From JABJAG01 sp038137215 (GTDB taxonomy: Bacteria; Pseudomonadota; Alphaproteobacteria; UBA6615), in assembly GCA_038137215.1 (NCBI GenBank), contig JAYQBG010000037.1, positions 1 through 19,708 of the forward strand: 19,708 bases of DNA, read 5' to 3'. The notes under the pieces were generated by a model. It saw only the letters and a list, made by a program, of their open reading frames with translations, was not told the DNA's origin and made no database searches. Made by a program: the position numbers and the translations under genes. The stretch's first letter is position 1; the number at the start of each line of letters is the position of its first letter. Below are positions 1 to 7,690 of the stretch, in pieces.

Positions 1-670
1 GGAAGATCACCATGCCGCCAAACACACCGGACTGCAGCGCGTTATAAACTTCGTTCAGGTTGGTCTGCACCTTCGAAGCGCCGGCATAGTCGAGCCATGG
101 CAGGTTCGGACCCGCCGCGCCGACCTTCACACCCTTGAGTTCTTCCATCTTGGTCCAGGGGAAGGTGGTACCGAGACCGTAGTCGTCGAAGGCACCGCCG
201 CCGACATAGGTCTGGTTATACTGATCGATGACCGTGCTGAAATAATCGAATTCTTCGTGAATCTGACGGGTGGTCGGACCCATGATCTTCGGATCGCCCG
301 AGATGAACGGGGTGAAGTAGTTCAGGTTGTGGACGAAGAGTTTGGTGGGCTCAAAGCAGGAGCACATGGCGCCGATATCGACGATGCCCTTCTGGGTAGA
401 TTCGAGGACCTCGAAGAGGTTGGCGATGGTGCCGCCATAGCCTTCGATGAACCGGACCGTGTGATCGGTCTCTGCTGCAACACGCTTCGTCACATTGGGA
501 ACGAAAGTCTTGTTGAGCTGGTTGACCGAGGCCAGCGGGGCTGCCGGATGGCCGGCCGCTATACGCAGGTTGAAATTGTCGGCCAGGGCCGGTGTCTGAA
601 AGGCAGCCAATCCGGCAGCCAGAACACCTGCACCGGCGACGGTGCGAAAGATTGTTTTGTCGATTTTCAC
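1..670 (-). CDS. TRAP transporter substrate-binding protein DctP, second tandem copy (3' end cut by window edge)
   Basis: This is a periplasmic ligand-binding protein of a TRAP transporter, which would hand its ligand to a DctQ/DctM permease. A GTG start at 670 follows a clear GGGAGGA site. The reading frame stays open to the window edge, giving 223 residues. The N-terminus is a signal peptide (MKIDKT, then an Ala/Gly/Val/Leu-rich core ending in ALA before DNFNLR). The mature part differs from the copy at 887-1969 at only about 10 of some 195 comparable residues, whereas the two signal peptides share almost nothing. Typical DctP proteins have about 330-360 residues, so roughly 135 are missing beyond the edge. 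The gene lies 216 bp downstream of the other copy, beyond a terminator hairpin, so it may need its own promoter or read-through. Confidence 0.92.
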   Translation of the reverse strand, partial: MKIDKTIFRTVAGAGVLAAGLAAFQTPALADNFNLRIAAGHPAAPLASVNQLNKTFVPNVTKRVAAETDHTVRFIEGYGGTIANLFEVLESTQKGIVDIGAMCSCFEPTKLFVHNLNYFTPFISGDPKIMGPTTRQIHEEFDYFSTVIDQYNQTYVGGGAFDDYGLGTTFPWTKMEELKGVKVGAAGPNLPWLDYAGASKVQTNLNEVYNALQSGVFGGMVIF

Positions 671-836
671 TAAGATTCCTCCCGTTGATTGCTTTAAGCG
701 GCATTTGAGCCGCCCGATTGTTCTTGGAACGAAAAAAGCACTCGGGACGTACTGAAACTCAGTTTGAAGTGAATCCGGATTGGAGGAAAGCAGGAATTCG
801 TTGAACGGTTCGTGACCGCTGGTGATGCGCAATGAA

Positions 837-862
837 AAAGGGCGGCCCGGAGGCCGCCCTTT
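837..862 (-). terminator. Rho-independent terminator after the first dctP copy
   Basis: A perfect 11-bp inverted repeat (AAAGGGCGGCC at 837-847, GGCCGCCCTTT at 852-862) surrounds a 4-base loop. Read on the minus strand the stem is followed by a short T-run (the A-run at 835-839). It lies 24 bp beyond the stop of the minus-strand gene ending at 887, so it probably ends or attenuates that transcript before the second dctP copy. Confidence 0.85.
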
Positions 863-886
863 GACGTGTCGAAGAAGCAGCCGAAG

Positions 887-1969
887 CTACTTGATCGTGT
901 ACTCGTGGACCGGCTTGGCGCCAGCGGCCTTGGCCACTTCCAGCATGCGGTTGAAGGTTTTCTTGCCGGGGAAGCCCTGGGCTTCGTACTCGGCAGCCTT
1001 CTCGTTCACCCACGGCTCAATGGCGAGAGCCATCTTGCCACGCTCTTCGGAACCCAGGTCGCGAACCGTCACGCCCTGCTTCTTGAGGTTCTCGAGCGCC
1101 GAGGCGTACTTGGCAACACCTTCGTCCTCGACCGCGACGTTATAGACACCGGTTTCTTCCAGGATGATCTTCTTCACATCATCCGGCAGCTTGGCCCAGG
1201 TGTCGTTGTTGACGGTCACCGGATAGGCGAGGACCGAGCCCCAGCCCATTGTGGTGTAGTACTTGGCCACTTCACCGAACTTGAAGCCGAAATACGGCGC
1301 CGGGAAGATCACCACGCCGTTAAACACACCGGACTGCAGCGCGTTGTAAACTTCGTTCAGGTTGGTCTGAACCTTCGAAGCACCGGCATAGTCGAGCCAA
1401 GGCAGGTTCGGACCGGCTGCGCCGATCTTCACACCCTTGAGCTCTTCCATCTTGGTCCACGGGAAAGTGGTGCCCAGGCCGTAGTCATCGAAGGCACCGC
1501 CGCCGATATAGGTCTGGTCATACTGATCGAAAATGGTGCTGAAGTAATCGAACTCTTCGTGGATCTGGCGCGTTGCCGGACCCATGATCTTCGGATCACC
1601 CGAGATGAACGGCATGAAGTAGTTCAGGTTGTGGACGAAGAGCTTGGTCGGCTCGAAGCAGGAGCACATGGCGCCGATATCGACGATACCCTTCTGGGTA
1701 GATTCGAGAACCTCGAAGAGGTTGGCGATGGTGCCGCCATAGCCTTCGATGAACCGAACCGTGTGATCGGTCTCGGCCGCAACACGCTTCGTCACATTGG
1801 GAACGAAGGTCTTGTTGAGCTGGTTCACGGTGGCAAGCGGGGCCGCCGGATGGCCGGCCGCGATGCGCAGGTTAAAGTTGTCGGCAACGGCCGTCGTCGT
1901 TGTTGCCGCTGCGGCAACGGCAATAACGCCAGCTGCGGCTACGGACTTGAGATTGTTACGTGCTGTCAC
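887..1969 (-). CDS. TRAP transporter substrate-binding protein DctP, first tandem copy
   Basis: Complete 360-residue periplasmic solute-binding protein of the DctP family, of normal length. It would deliver ligand to the permease encoded divergently at 2412-4352. The start is GTG at 1969 behind a GGGAG site. Residues 1-29 form a signal peptide: a basic start, an Ala/Val core, and AVA before Asp30. The DctP motif LKGVKI lies at residues 177-182, followed by Gly183 where most TRAP binding proteins have an Arg that pairs with the ligand carboxylate. Residues 102-104 are CSC. The next gene downstream on the same strand is a 95 percent identical paralogue, and a terminator sits between them. The family assignment is firm. 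The ligand is unknown, and the absent Arg warns against assuming a C4-dicarboxylate. Confidence 0.93.
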   Translation of the reverse strand: MTARNNLKSVAAAGVIAVAAAATTTTAVADNFNLRIAAGHPAAPLATVNQLNKTFVPNVTKRVAAETDHTVRFIEGYGGTIANLFEVLESTQKGIVDIGAMCSCFEPTKLFVHNLNYFMPFISGDPKIMGPATRQIHEEFDYFSTIFDQYDQTYIGGGAFDDYGLGTTFPWTKMEELKGVKIGAAGPNLPWLDYAGASKVQTNLNEVYNALQSGVFNGVVIFPAPYFGFKFGEVAKYYTTMGWGSVLAYPVTVNNDTWAKLPDDVKKIILEETGVYNVAVEDEGVAKYASALENLKKQGVTVRDLGSEERGKMALAIEPWVNEKAAEYEAQGFPGKKTFNRMLEVAKAAGAKPVHEYTIK

Positions 1970-2411
1970 TGAATAGTCTCCCTTAACACAAACGTTTTCA
2001 TTTTCACGAAGTTACGAAACGACAAACACGCGCACTGCCAAGGAATGGCATCGTACGCCCTTACATGTCGGGATTAGAAAAGCAGGAATCGCTCGCGAAA
2101 GCTAGGGTTCAAAAGGGGATTTGTTTGGGTTCAGAATCATGCTTCTTCCTTTCGTGTGACAGCCATAACGGGTGCGATTCCGTTATTTTGCCAGTGGTTA
2201 GAAACAGCCTGTGCTGTGAATGTGGCAAGAACATCCCAACGGATTGACCGAAACTTGGCGATAACATGAAAAAAAACGAAAAATAACGTGATCGTCGATT
2301 TTACACAGCGCGCCAGTCTGCTAGTTTCCTCGTCGATTCCGCGCGGGAGGGTGCGGTTCTCGGTTCAGCCATTGACGTTGTGACCAGCGCCAATGTGTCA
2401 GGGAGGTATTT
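1970..2411. promoter_or_regulatory. Divergent intergenic region between dctP and dctQ
   Basis: These 442 bp separate the minus-strand dctP genes from plus-strand dctQM, so they must hold both promoters. The part around 2040-2300 is visibly more AT-rich than its surroundings and includes an A-rich stretch near 2266-2285. A 60-codon open frame at 2065-2247 has no family resemblance or convincing ribosome site, and I do not call it a gene. Shine-Dalgarno sites are clear at both ends: GGGAGG at 2401-2406 for dctQ, and GGGAG near 1977-1982 for dctP. I cannot identify a specific operator or a confident -35/-10 pair. Confidence 0.5.
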
Positions 2412-2948
2412 ATGGTCGATCGGGTAGTTTATACCGTTACACGCGTGATGAGCACGATTGCCGCGTTCTGGGCACTGGCTCTCGCGTTTCTGATTCTTTA
2501 CGACATCCTCGGTCGCACGTTCTTTAACCATCCGTTTGATGGTACGATTGAGATCGTCGCCAATTCGATGGTCTCGATCCTGTTCCTGCAGATGCCCTAT
2601 ACGATCTATCGCGGCGCGCATCTGCGCACGACCGTGATCTATCAGAACGTTCCGGCGATCTGGCGTCGGTTGATAGATACCGTGGTGGCTGTGCTCGGCG
2701 TCTGGTTCTTTTGCTCGATTGCATTGGGCGGTTACGAAGACATGATCATCGGCTGGGAGGTCGATGAGCGCGAAGGCGAAGGTTCGATCCGCGTTCCGGT
2801 TTATCCGGTCCGCACCCTGATCGTGGTGTTCGCACTGATCTCGGCCTTCACCTATCTCGTGCTTCTGTTTCACTTCCTGTTTGGCGGACAAGCCATCACG
2901 GAAGAGGAAGAGGGCAAATCCGAAGCCGTTTCAGGCTCTCAGATATAA
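2412..2948 (+). CDS. dctQ: TRAP transporter small permease subunit DctQ
   Basis: A 178-residue inner-membrane protein, the normal length for the DctQ subunit that pairs with DctM. Four hydrophobic segments fall at about residues 14-33, 45-63, 87-106 and 133-155, and the C-terminal tail is acidic (EEEEGKSE). The stretch LYDILGRTFFNHP after the first helix and the IYRGAHLRT element after the second are typical of the family. ATG at 2412 follows GGGAGG at 2401-2406. dctM begins 63 bp downstream with its own ribosome site, so the two are probably co-transcribed. The tandem dctP genes read in the opposite direction. Confidence 0.92.
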   Translation: MVDRVVYTVTRVMSTIAAFWALALAFLILYDILGRTFFNHPFDGTIEIVANSMVSILFLQMPYTIYRGAHLRTTVIYQNVPAIWRRLIDTVVAVLGVWFFCSIALGGYEDMIIGWEVDEREGEGSIRVPVYPVRTLIVVFALISAFTYLVLLFHFLFGGQAITEEEEGKSEAVSGSQI

Positions 2949-3011
2949 CATTACAGGGACCCGTTCGAAGGCGGACTTTGCTTTCATGACGACGGGATAA
3001 GGGGACGTATT

Positions 3012-4352
3012 ATGGATCCAACCTCAGCCGTACTCTTGATGCTGGTGGTTCTGATTTTCGCCGTGATCGGCGGAATTCATATCGGTATTTCTCTCGGTGT
3101 CTGTGCCCTTGTCGGCACATGGTTGATGTTCGGCTCTTACGAGCTGGCAGCCGGGCAGGTGGGAAGTACCTCATTCTTTGCACTGCGTGATTTTGTGTTC
3201 GCGGTCATCCCGCTCTTTGTGCTGATGGGGGAATTCGTCAGCCGTTCGGGGTCGGCAGCGGATCTGTATCGCGTGATGAACTTTGGCCTGAAGCGCATTC
3301 CCGGCCGTCTGGCCGTGGCCACGGTGGCAGGCAATGCCGTTTTTGCTGCAGTGACCGGGACCAGCTTGGCATCGGCAGCGGCGTTCTCGCGGCTGGCCTA
3401 TCCGGAGATGATGAAGGCTGGCTACAATCGCAAATTCGCGCTCGGTTCCGTCGCGGGCAGCGCCTGTCTTGGCATGCTGATTCCGCCCAGCGTGTTGCTG
3501 ATCATCTGGGGCATCGTTACGGAAATCTCGATCGGTTTCCTGTTCCTCGCCGGGATTTTCCCCGGTGTCATCCTCTCGCTGCTGATGGCCTTCTATTGCT
3601 CCGGTACGGCAATCGTGAAGCCCGATATGGCGCCGGCGGTTGATTTGTCGGACGAGACGCTGACGCGTCAGGAAATTATCAGCGGCGGTGGTGTGATCTT
3701 CCTGATCGTTGCCGTTCTGGGCAGCATCTGGGTCGGTCTGGCAACCCCGTCGGAAGCGGCAGCTCTTGGCGCGCTATTCGGTTTGCTCCTTGCGATCATC
3801 AAGGGGGTCCGTTGGGACGGTATCCGTGAAGCCATTATCGACTCCGGTAAGGTGATCGCTCCGATCCTGTTCCTGCTTCTGACTGCGCAGATGTATTCGC
3901 GTCTGCTGACCACCGGTGGTGTGGTGAACCTGATCACCGACACCGTCGGTGGTGCCGGGATCGACCCGAACGTCGCGGTCCTGATCATGATCATCATCTG
4001 GCTGGTTCTGGGCACGCTGCTCGACTCGGGCTCGATCATCCTGCTGACCGTGCCGATCTTCTGGCCGATTGCGCAGCAGTTCGGTTACAACGAATACGCC
4101 TTTGCGATCCTTGGAATTCTGGCCATTGAAGCCGGGCTTCTGACCCCGCCGGTCGGACTTCTGGTTTATGCGGTGAAGGGCTCGGTTCCCGATCGAACCG
4201 TCCAATTGGGCGAGATTTTCGCGGGCTCGATACCCTATTGGATCCTGATCCTGGTGGTGATGGTTATGGTGTGGCTGGTGCCGCATCTGGCCACGATCCC
4301 GATCACCTGGAGTTCGGGTATCCAGTTCAATCATCAGATCGGTATATTCTGA
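3012..4352 (+). CDS. dctM: TRAP transporter large permease subunit DctM
   Basis: A 446-residue polytopic inner-membrane protein and the transport-bearing subunit of the TRAP system, which in the family is driven by a sodium or proton gradient. The length is normal. It shows the family pattern of many hydrophobic helices, the motif GNAVFAAVTGTS at residues 107-118, the signature GMLIPPSVLLIIWG near 154-167, and a related TPPVG loop in the C-terminal half that reflects the internal repeat. It ends just before a strong terminator. It is complete, unlike the second dctM in the window (9911-10928), which lacks the first 106 or so residues. Confidence 0.95.
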   Translation: MDPTSAVLLMLVVLIFAVIGGIHIGISLGVCALVGTWLMFGSYELAAGQVGSTSFFALRDFVFAVIPLFVLMGEFVSRSGSAADLYRVMNFGLKRIPGRLAVATVAGNAVFAAVTGTSLASAAAFSRLAYPEMMKAGYNRKFALGSVAGSACLGMLIPPSVLLIIWGIVTEISIGFLFLAGIFPGVILSLLMAFYCSGTAIVKPDMAPAVDLSDETLTRQEIISGGGVIFLIVAVLGSIWVGLATPSEAAALGALFGLLLAIIKGVRWDGIREAIIDSGKVIAPILFLLLTAQMYSRLLTTGGVVNLITDTVGGAGIDPNVAVLIMIIIWLVLGTLLDSGSIILLTVPIFWPIAQQFGYNEYAFAILGILAIEAGLLTPPVGLLVYAVKGSVPDRTVQLGEIFAGSIPYWILILVVMVMVWLVPHLATIPITWSSGIQFNHQIGIF

Positions 4353-4353
4353 C

Positions 4354-4376
4354 CCGGTTCGATCATATCGAACCGG
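4354..4376 (+). repeat. Perfect inverted repeat directly after dctM
   Basis: CCGGTTCGAT (4354-4363) and ATCGAACCGG (4367-4376) form a perfect 10-bp inverted repeat with a 3-base spacer, starting one base after the dctM stop. It sits directly ahead of the terminator stem at 4377. It could be a second, upstream stem that stabilises the transcript end, or a protein-binding site. There is no T-run directly behind it. Confidence 0.6.
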
Positions 4377-4410
4377 AACGGCGGCGCAGGAAACTGCGTC
4401 GCCGTTTTTT
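4377..4410 (+). terminator. Rho-independent terminator of dctQM
   Basis: A 13-bp stem with one G-T pair (AACGGCGGCGCAG at 4377-4389, CTGCGTCGCCGTT at 4394-4406) closes on a GAAA tetraloop and runs into a T6 tract at 4405-4410. It ends the plus-strand dctQM transcript. Confidence 0.93.
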
Positions 4411-4490
4411 GGCCTACCCCAAGCACAAAACTCAGGCCGAAAGCTCGCCGCCCATGTGACGAGAGAGGCAGGCCGTCCCGCGGCCTGAGT

Positions 4491-4518
4491 AAAAAAAAAC
4501 GGGCGCTTCAGCGCCCGT
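4491..4518 (-). terminator. Rho-independent terminator of the coxMS-like pair
   Basis: The stem ACGGGCGCT (4499-4507) with AGCGCCCGT (4510-4518) has a 2-base apex. Read on the minus strand it is followed by nine T (the A-run at 4491-4499). It lies 26 bp after the stop of the minus-strand 2Fe-2S gene, so that transcript ends here with no large-subunit gene behind it. Confidence 0.93.
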
Positions 4519-4544
4519 CTTTCAAAACCACAATATCTCTGTTT

Positions 4545-5021
4545 CTAGCCGTTGCGTTCCTCGGCGACACGCTCGATGGCGTCCACGATCGCCTGATAAC
4601 CAGTGCAGCGGCAGTAGTTTCCGGAGATGAACTCGCGAATTTCCTCACGTGACGGCGAGGGGTGCTTCTTGAGAAGCTCTTCTGCGGTCAGCAACATGCC
4701 CGGTGTGCAGAAACCGCACTGGACTGCGTTGCGTTCGTGAAAGGCTTTCTGGAGGTCGGCAATCTCGCCCGAGTCCGAAAGTCCCTCGATCGTTTCAACG
4801 GTGGCGCCTTCGGCCTGTGCGGCGAGCATGAGGCAGCCGCGCACAATGTCGCCGTTAACCCGGATCGTGCAGGCACCGCAGACCCCGTGTTCACAGCCCA
4901 CATGGCTGCCGGTCAGCTCCATCTCGTAGCGAACGAAGTCCACGAGATTTGTCCGCGCCGGAATATTCCGGCATACGGTCTGGCCGTTCACGTTCATGGT
5001 GATAGTGATGTTCTGGTCCAT
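4545..5021 (-). CDS. 2Fe-2S small subunit of a molybdenum hydroxylase (CoxS/XDH family)
   Basis: A 158-residue electron-transfer subunit of the xanthine dehydrogenase / CO dehydrogenase family, of normal length. The N-terminal plant-type ferredoxin cluster is ligated by Cys43, Cys48, Cys51 and Cys63 (CEHGVCGAC motif). The C-terminal cluster is ligated by Cys102 and Cys105 (QCGFCTPGM) and Cys137 and Cys139 (GNYCRCTGY). All eight ligands are present. It starts 15 bp after the FAD subunit gene, so the two form an operon, followed by a strong terminator. In this family the small subunit passes electrons between the Mo-pterin centre of a large subunit and FAD. No large-subunit gene is visible here, so the substrate cannot be inferred. 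Confidence 0.93.
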   Translation of the reverse strand: MDQNITITMNVNGQTVCRNIPARTNLVDFVRYEMELTGSHVGCEHGVCGACTIRVNGDIVRGCLMLAAQAEGATVETIEGLSDSGEIADLQKAFHERNAVQCGFCTPGMLLTAEELLKKHPSPSREEIREFISGNYCRCTGYQAIVDAIERVAEERNG

Positions 5022-5036
5022 CTGTTTCTCTCCGCG

Positions 5037-5891
5037 CTAGGCCGCGAGCTCGGCAAGTGCGCGCTTTGTCAGCACGCGTGCCAGATGCATCTTCATTTCT
5101 GCCGGTCCGTTGAGGTCCGGCATCGGATCGAGGTCGGCATCGAGCGCGTCCTGCGCCGTCTTGATGGTGTCCTCGTTGTTGGGCTGGCCGTTCAGTGCCG
5201 CGCTCGCGCTCTTGGCGAGAATAGGCTGGTCCCCCGCACCGAAGAAGCCGAGCCGCATGTCGTCGAAGTTGCCGCCATCCACGCGGCCCTGAACCGCGAT
5301 CCCGACAATGGCGTAGTCGCCATGGCGGCGTGCCAGCTCCATAAAGGCGGTCTTCTCGCCATCCTTGATCCGGGGGATCTCCACACCGACGAGAACTTCG
5401 TTCTCCTTTATGTGGGTTTCGAACAATCCCTGGAAGAAGTCATCGGCTGCGACCTTGCGCTGGCCACTGCGGCCCTGGATGACCATCTGTGCGCCAAGTG
5501 CGCGAGTGACGGCCGGCAATTCGGCGGCCGGATCGGCAAATGCGACAGAGCCGCCAAAAGTCCCGCGGTTGCGGATCGCCTGATGAGCGACATGTGGCAT
5601 GGCCTTGGAGATCAGCGGCGCATAAGCCGCGACATCTGAAGATTCGAGGACCTGGGAATGGCGCGCCAGGGCGCCGATTTTCAGGGTGTCACCTTCCGTG
5701 GTGATGTCTGACAATCCGTCGATCCCGTTGATATCGATCAGAATTTCGGGGGCTGACAGGCGCATGTTCAGTGTCGCCATCAGGCTCTGGCCACCGGCGA
5801 TAATACGCGCATCGTCGCCATGCTCGTCCAGCAGGTCAAAGACCTGATCGAGCGTCTCGGCTCGGACATAGGCAAATGGTGCGGGTTTCAA
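5037..5891 (-). CDS. FAD-binding middle subunit of a molybdenum hydroxylase (CoxM/XDH family)
   Basis: A 284-residue FAD subunit of normal length for the CoxM group. The FAD-binding motifs are AGGQS at residues 32-36 and IRNRGTFGGS at 106-115, followed by an ADPAAELP stretch; the C-terminal CO-dehydrogenase flavoprotein domain follows. It is the first gene of a two-gene operon with the 2Fe-2S subunit at 4545-5021. A 159-bp gap separates it from the divergent OsmC-like gene and must hold promoters for both. The role is to pass electrons from the iron-sulfur clusters to an acceptor. The usual third gene, encoding the large Mo-binding subunit, is absent on both sides. Confidence 0.93.
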   Translation of the reverse strand: MKPAPFAYVRAETLDQVFDLLDEHGDDARIIAGGQSLMATLNMRLSAPEILIDINGIDGLSDITTEGDTLKIGALARHSQVLESSDVAAYAPLISKAMPHVAHQAIRNRGTFGGSVAFADPAAELPAVTRALGAQMVIQGRSGQRKVAADDFFQGLFETHIKENEVLVGVEIPRIKDGEKTAFMELARRHGDYAIVGIAVQGRVDGGNFDDMRLGFFGAGDQPILAKSASAALNGQPNNEDTIKTAQDALDADLDPMPDLNGPAEMKMHLARVLTKRALAELAA

Positions 5892-6050
5892 CTCGTTTCT
5901 CCCATAAAACCGTCATTCATTGGCGCCCGGACTTCGTGTCGTTCCGGAACATCTGTTTCTACGCATTCGCAGGGACCAAGTCTATGCGCACAAAGCCTCT
6001 GTGCCTATGTTGACGGCGACCGATTCAACGTTATTTCGAAGGAAACTCCC

Positions 6051-6515
6051 GTGGCGGAAGCAAAAGTTCAGGTGAAAAGTGCCAAATACACGATGGTGGG
6101 CGAAGCTGTATCGCATTCCCGCACCGATATCAGTGTGCGTGACGTCAAGGTGATTACCGATGAGCCGCTTGAGCGTGGCGGCACCAATGTTGCGGCGTCA
6201 CCGACCGAAACCATGATGGCCGCCCTGGTCGGCTGCACCAACAACGTGGCGACCCGTATTGCGCATCACAAGGAACTCAACTTCGAGATCGCCTCGATCG
6301 AGTGCGATGTCGAGTTCGACCGTCGCGGCGTGATCCTGGCCGAGCCGATTTCCGTTCCGTTTCCGAATATCACGCTGACCATCAATGTGCGCACCGATGC
6401 GACACCGGAGCAGCTTGCCGAAGTCGAGGAAATGCTTCCGATCTATTGCCCGGTCTCGAAGGTCTTTCGCGAAGCGGGGACCAATGTGGTCGAGAAGTGG
6501 AACGTGGTAAACTAG
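6051..6515 (+). CDS. OsmC/Ohr-family peroxiredoxin-like protein
   Basis: A 154-residue protein of the OsmC family, whose best-known members reduce organic hydroperoxides with a pair of cysteines. Both are present: Cys62 in ALVGCTNN and Cys133 in YCPVS. Conserved SPTE at 50-53 and the C-terminal beta strand are also visible. I start it at GTG 6051 because AAGGAA at 6039-6044 has ideal spacing and family similarity begins there. The frame is open further upstream (to 5820), but that part overlaps the FAD subunit gene and looks non-coding. The glutathione transferase gene follows 29 bp downstream, which suggests a shared role in detoxification. Confidence 0.88.
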   Translation: MAEAKVQVKSAKYTMVGEAVSHSRTDISVRDVKVITDEPLERGGTNVAASPTETMMAALVGCTNNVATRIAHHKELNFEIASIECDVEFDRRGVILAEPISVPFPNITLTINVRTDATPEQLAEVEEMLPIYCPVSKVFREAGTNVVEKWNVVN

Positions 6516-6544
6516 AACCACCGCGATCAAGGGGAGGGGCCGTC

Positions 6545-7162
6545 ATGTCGCTGACAATCTGGGGACGTATCACATCATCGAACGTGCAGAAGCTTCTTTG
6601 GGGCTGTGCTGAGATGAATGTCTCCTACGACCGCTCCGAAATGGCAGGCGAGTTCGGTTTCACCGAAGAATATCTGGCGATGAACCCGAACCGCCTCGTC
6701 CCCACCATCAACGATGATGGGTTCATCCTCTGGGAGTCCAACGCCTGTCTGCGTTACCTGACTGAAAAGCACGGCCGAGGCACCCTGTGGCCGGAAGATC
6801 CGCATGTGCGTGCCGATGCGGACCGCTGGATGGACTGGCAGACGGCAACCTTCTGGCCCGCCTTGCGTCCGGTATTCCATCAGCTGATCCGCACCCCGCC
6901 GGAGCAGCAGGATGCGGATCTGATCGCGCGCGGGGTCAAATCGGCCGGCGAGATCAGCGGCGTCCTGGACCATTTCCTCGAGGGACGTGATTTCGTGGCC
7001 GGCGATCAGTTCACGATGGGAGACATTCCCATCGGCGGCGTGATCTATCGCTGGTATACGATGGACATCGAGCGGCCGGACCGGCCCAACATCCGCAAAT
7101 GGTATGACCGCCTGTGCGAGCGTCCGGGATACGCCGAACACATCATGATCCCGCTTTCCTGA
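6545..7162 (+). CDS. Glutathione S-transferase family protein
   Basis: A 205-residue cytosolic GST of normal length. The N-terminal thioredoxin-like domain begins SLTIWGRITSSNVQK, carries the cis-proline at residue 53 (LVPT), and has Glu64-Ser65 (ESNA), which bind the gamma-glutamyl part of glutathione. An all-helical C-terminal domain follows, with the family GDQFTMGDIPIG element. ATG 6545 follows GGGGAGG at 6531-6537. It lies in tandem with the OsmC-like gene. The last 20 bp overlap tail to tail with the cytochrome c gene on the other strand. The substrate is unknown. Confidence 0.93.
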   Translation: MSLTIWGRITSSNVQKLLWGCAEMNVSYDRSEMAGEFGFTEEYLAMNPNRLVPTINDDGFILWESNACLRYLTEKHGRGTLWPEDPHVRADADRWMDWQTATFWPALRPVFHQLIRTPPEQQDADLIARGVKSAGEISGVLDHFLEGRDFVAGDQFTMGDIPIGGVIYRWYTMDIERPDRPNIRKWYDRLCERPGYAEHIMIPLS

Positions 7163-7646
7163 CGGCGCGCTCGGTCATTTCCTTCTGACTGTGGCGAATA
7201 TGCTCGGGCCAGCGGGATTTGATATAGGCAAGGACCGCGCGAATCTGATCGTCCGTCAGCACCCCGTCATAAGCCGGCATATCGGTCTCAACCGGCTGAC
7301 CCACCAGGGCAGCCAAGCCGTATTTTGTCAGATTGAAAAGGGTTGCATCATCGTGGTGCCAGGTGTGGCCGGTTTCGTCATGCGGCGGCGCGGGCAGGCG
7401 GCCATTGGCCTTGCGGGTACGCCAGTTCGGCTGGCCTTCAAGATTGACGCCGTGGCAGGCTGCACATTGTGAGTTGTAGATGCTCCTGCCCAGTGCGATC
7501 TGGCCGCCGTCTTCCTGGGCAGGCGACGCGGTTTCAGGTTTGAAAGCCTGCGGCCAGAATACCAGGCCCGTGCCCAGCAGAATCAGAACTGCAAGGACGA
7601 CAATGATGCCGTTGCGCGAATAGAGAACCTGTTTGCCGTCAAACAT
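7143..7646 (-). CDS. Membrane-anchored monohaem cytochrome c
   Basis: A 167-residue c-type cytochrome. An uncleaved N-terminal helix (about residues 13-31) anchors it in the inner membrane with the haem domain in the periplasm. The haem site is CAACH at 61-65 and the probable sixth ligand is Met123 in TDMPAY. A conserved PPHDETGHTWHHDD stretch lies at 87-100. The C-terminal helix (LTDDQIRAVLAYIKSRWP) is typical of class I cytochrome c. It overlaps the end of the GST gene by 20 bp. It could serve as electron acceptor for a nearby dehydrogenase, but no partner is proven. Confidence 0.92.
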   Translation of the reverse strand: MFDGKQVLYSRNGIIVVLAVLILLGTGLVFWPQAFKPETASPAQEDGGQIALGRSIYNSQCAACHGVNLEGQPNWRTRKANGRLPAPPHDETGHTWHHDDATLFNLTKYGLAALVGQPVETDMPAYDGVLTDDQIRAVLAYIKSRWPEHIRHSQKEMTERAVRKAGS

Positions 7647-7690
7647 ATCTCCGATCTACAGGTTCCTCCCGCTGGAAGGTCAAGCCGTGA

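Noticed and set aside
866..1972. 368-codon plus-strand open frame over the first dctP copy
   Set aside because: It is the antisense shadow of a strongly conserved dctP gene; its His/Asp/Arg-rich translation resembles no family.
2065..2247. 60-codon open frame in the dctP-dctQ intergenic region, Cys-rich
   Set aside because: No recognisable family, no clear ribosome site, and it lies where divergent promoters must be; probably chance.
4470..4486. Inverted repeat AGGCCG/CGGCCT as a further plus-strand terminator
   Set aside because: It is not followed by a T-run on either strand and a strong plus-strand terminator already lies upstream; it may be chance.
4662..5639. 325-codon plus-strand open frame over the coxMS-like genes
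   Set aside because: Antisense shadow: it crosses two real genes and their gap and has no domain resemblance.
5820..6050. N-terminal extension of the OsmC-like frame back to 5820
   Set aside because: It overlaps the FAD subunit gene, lacks family similarity, and GTG 6051 has a much better ribosome site.
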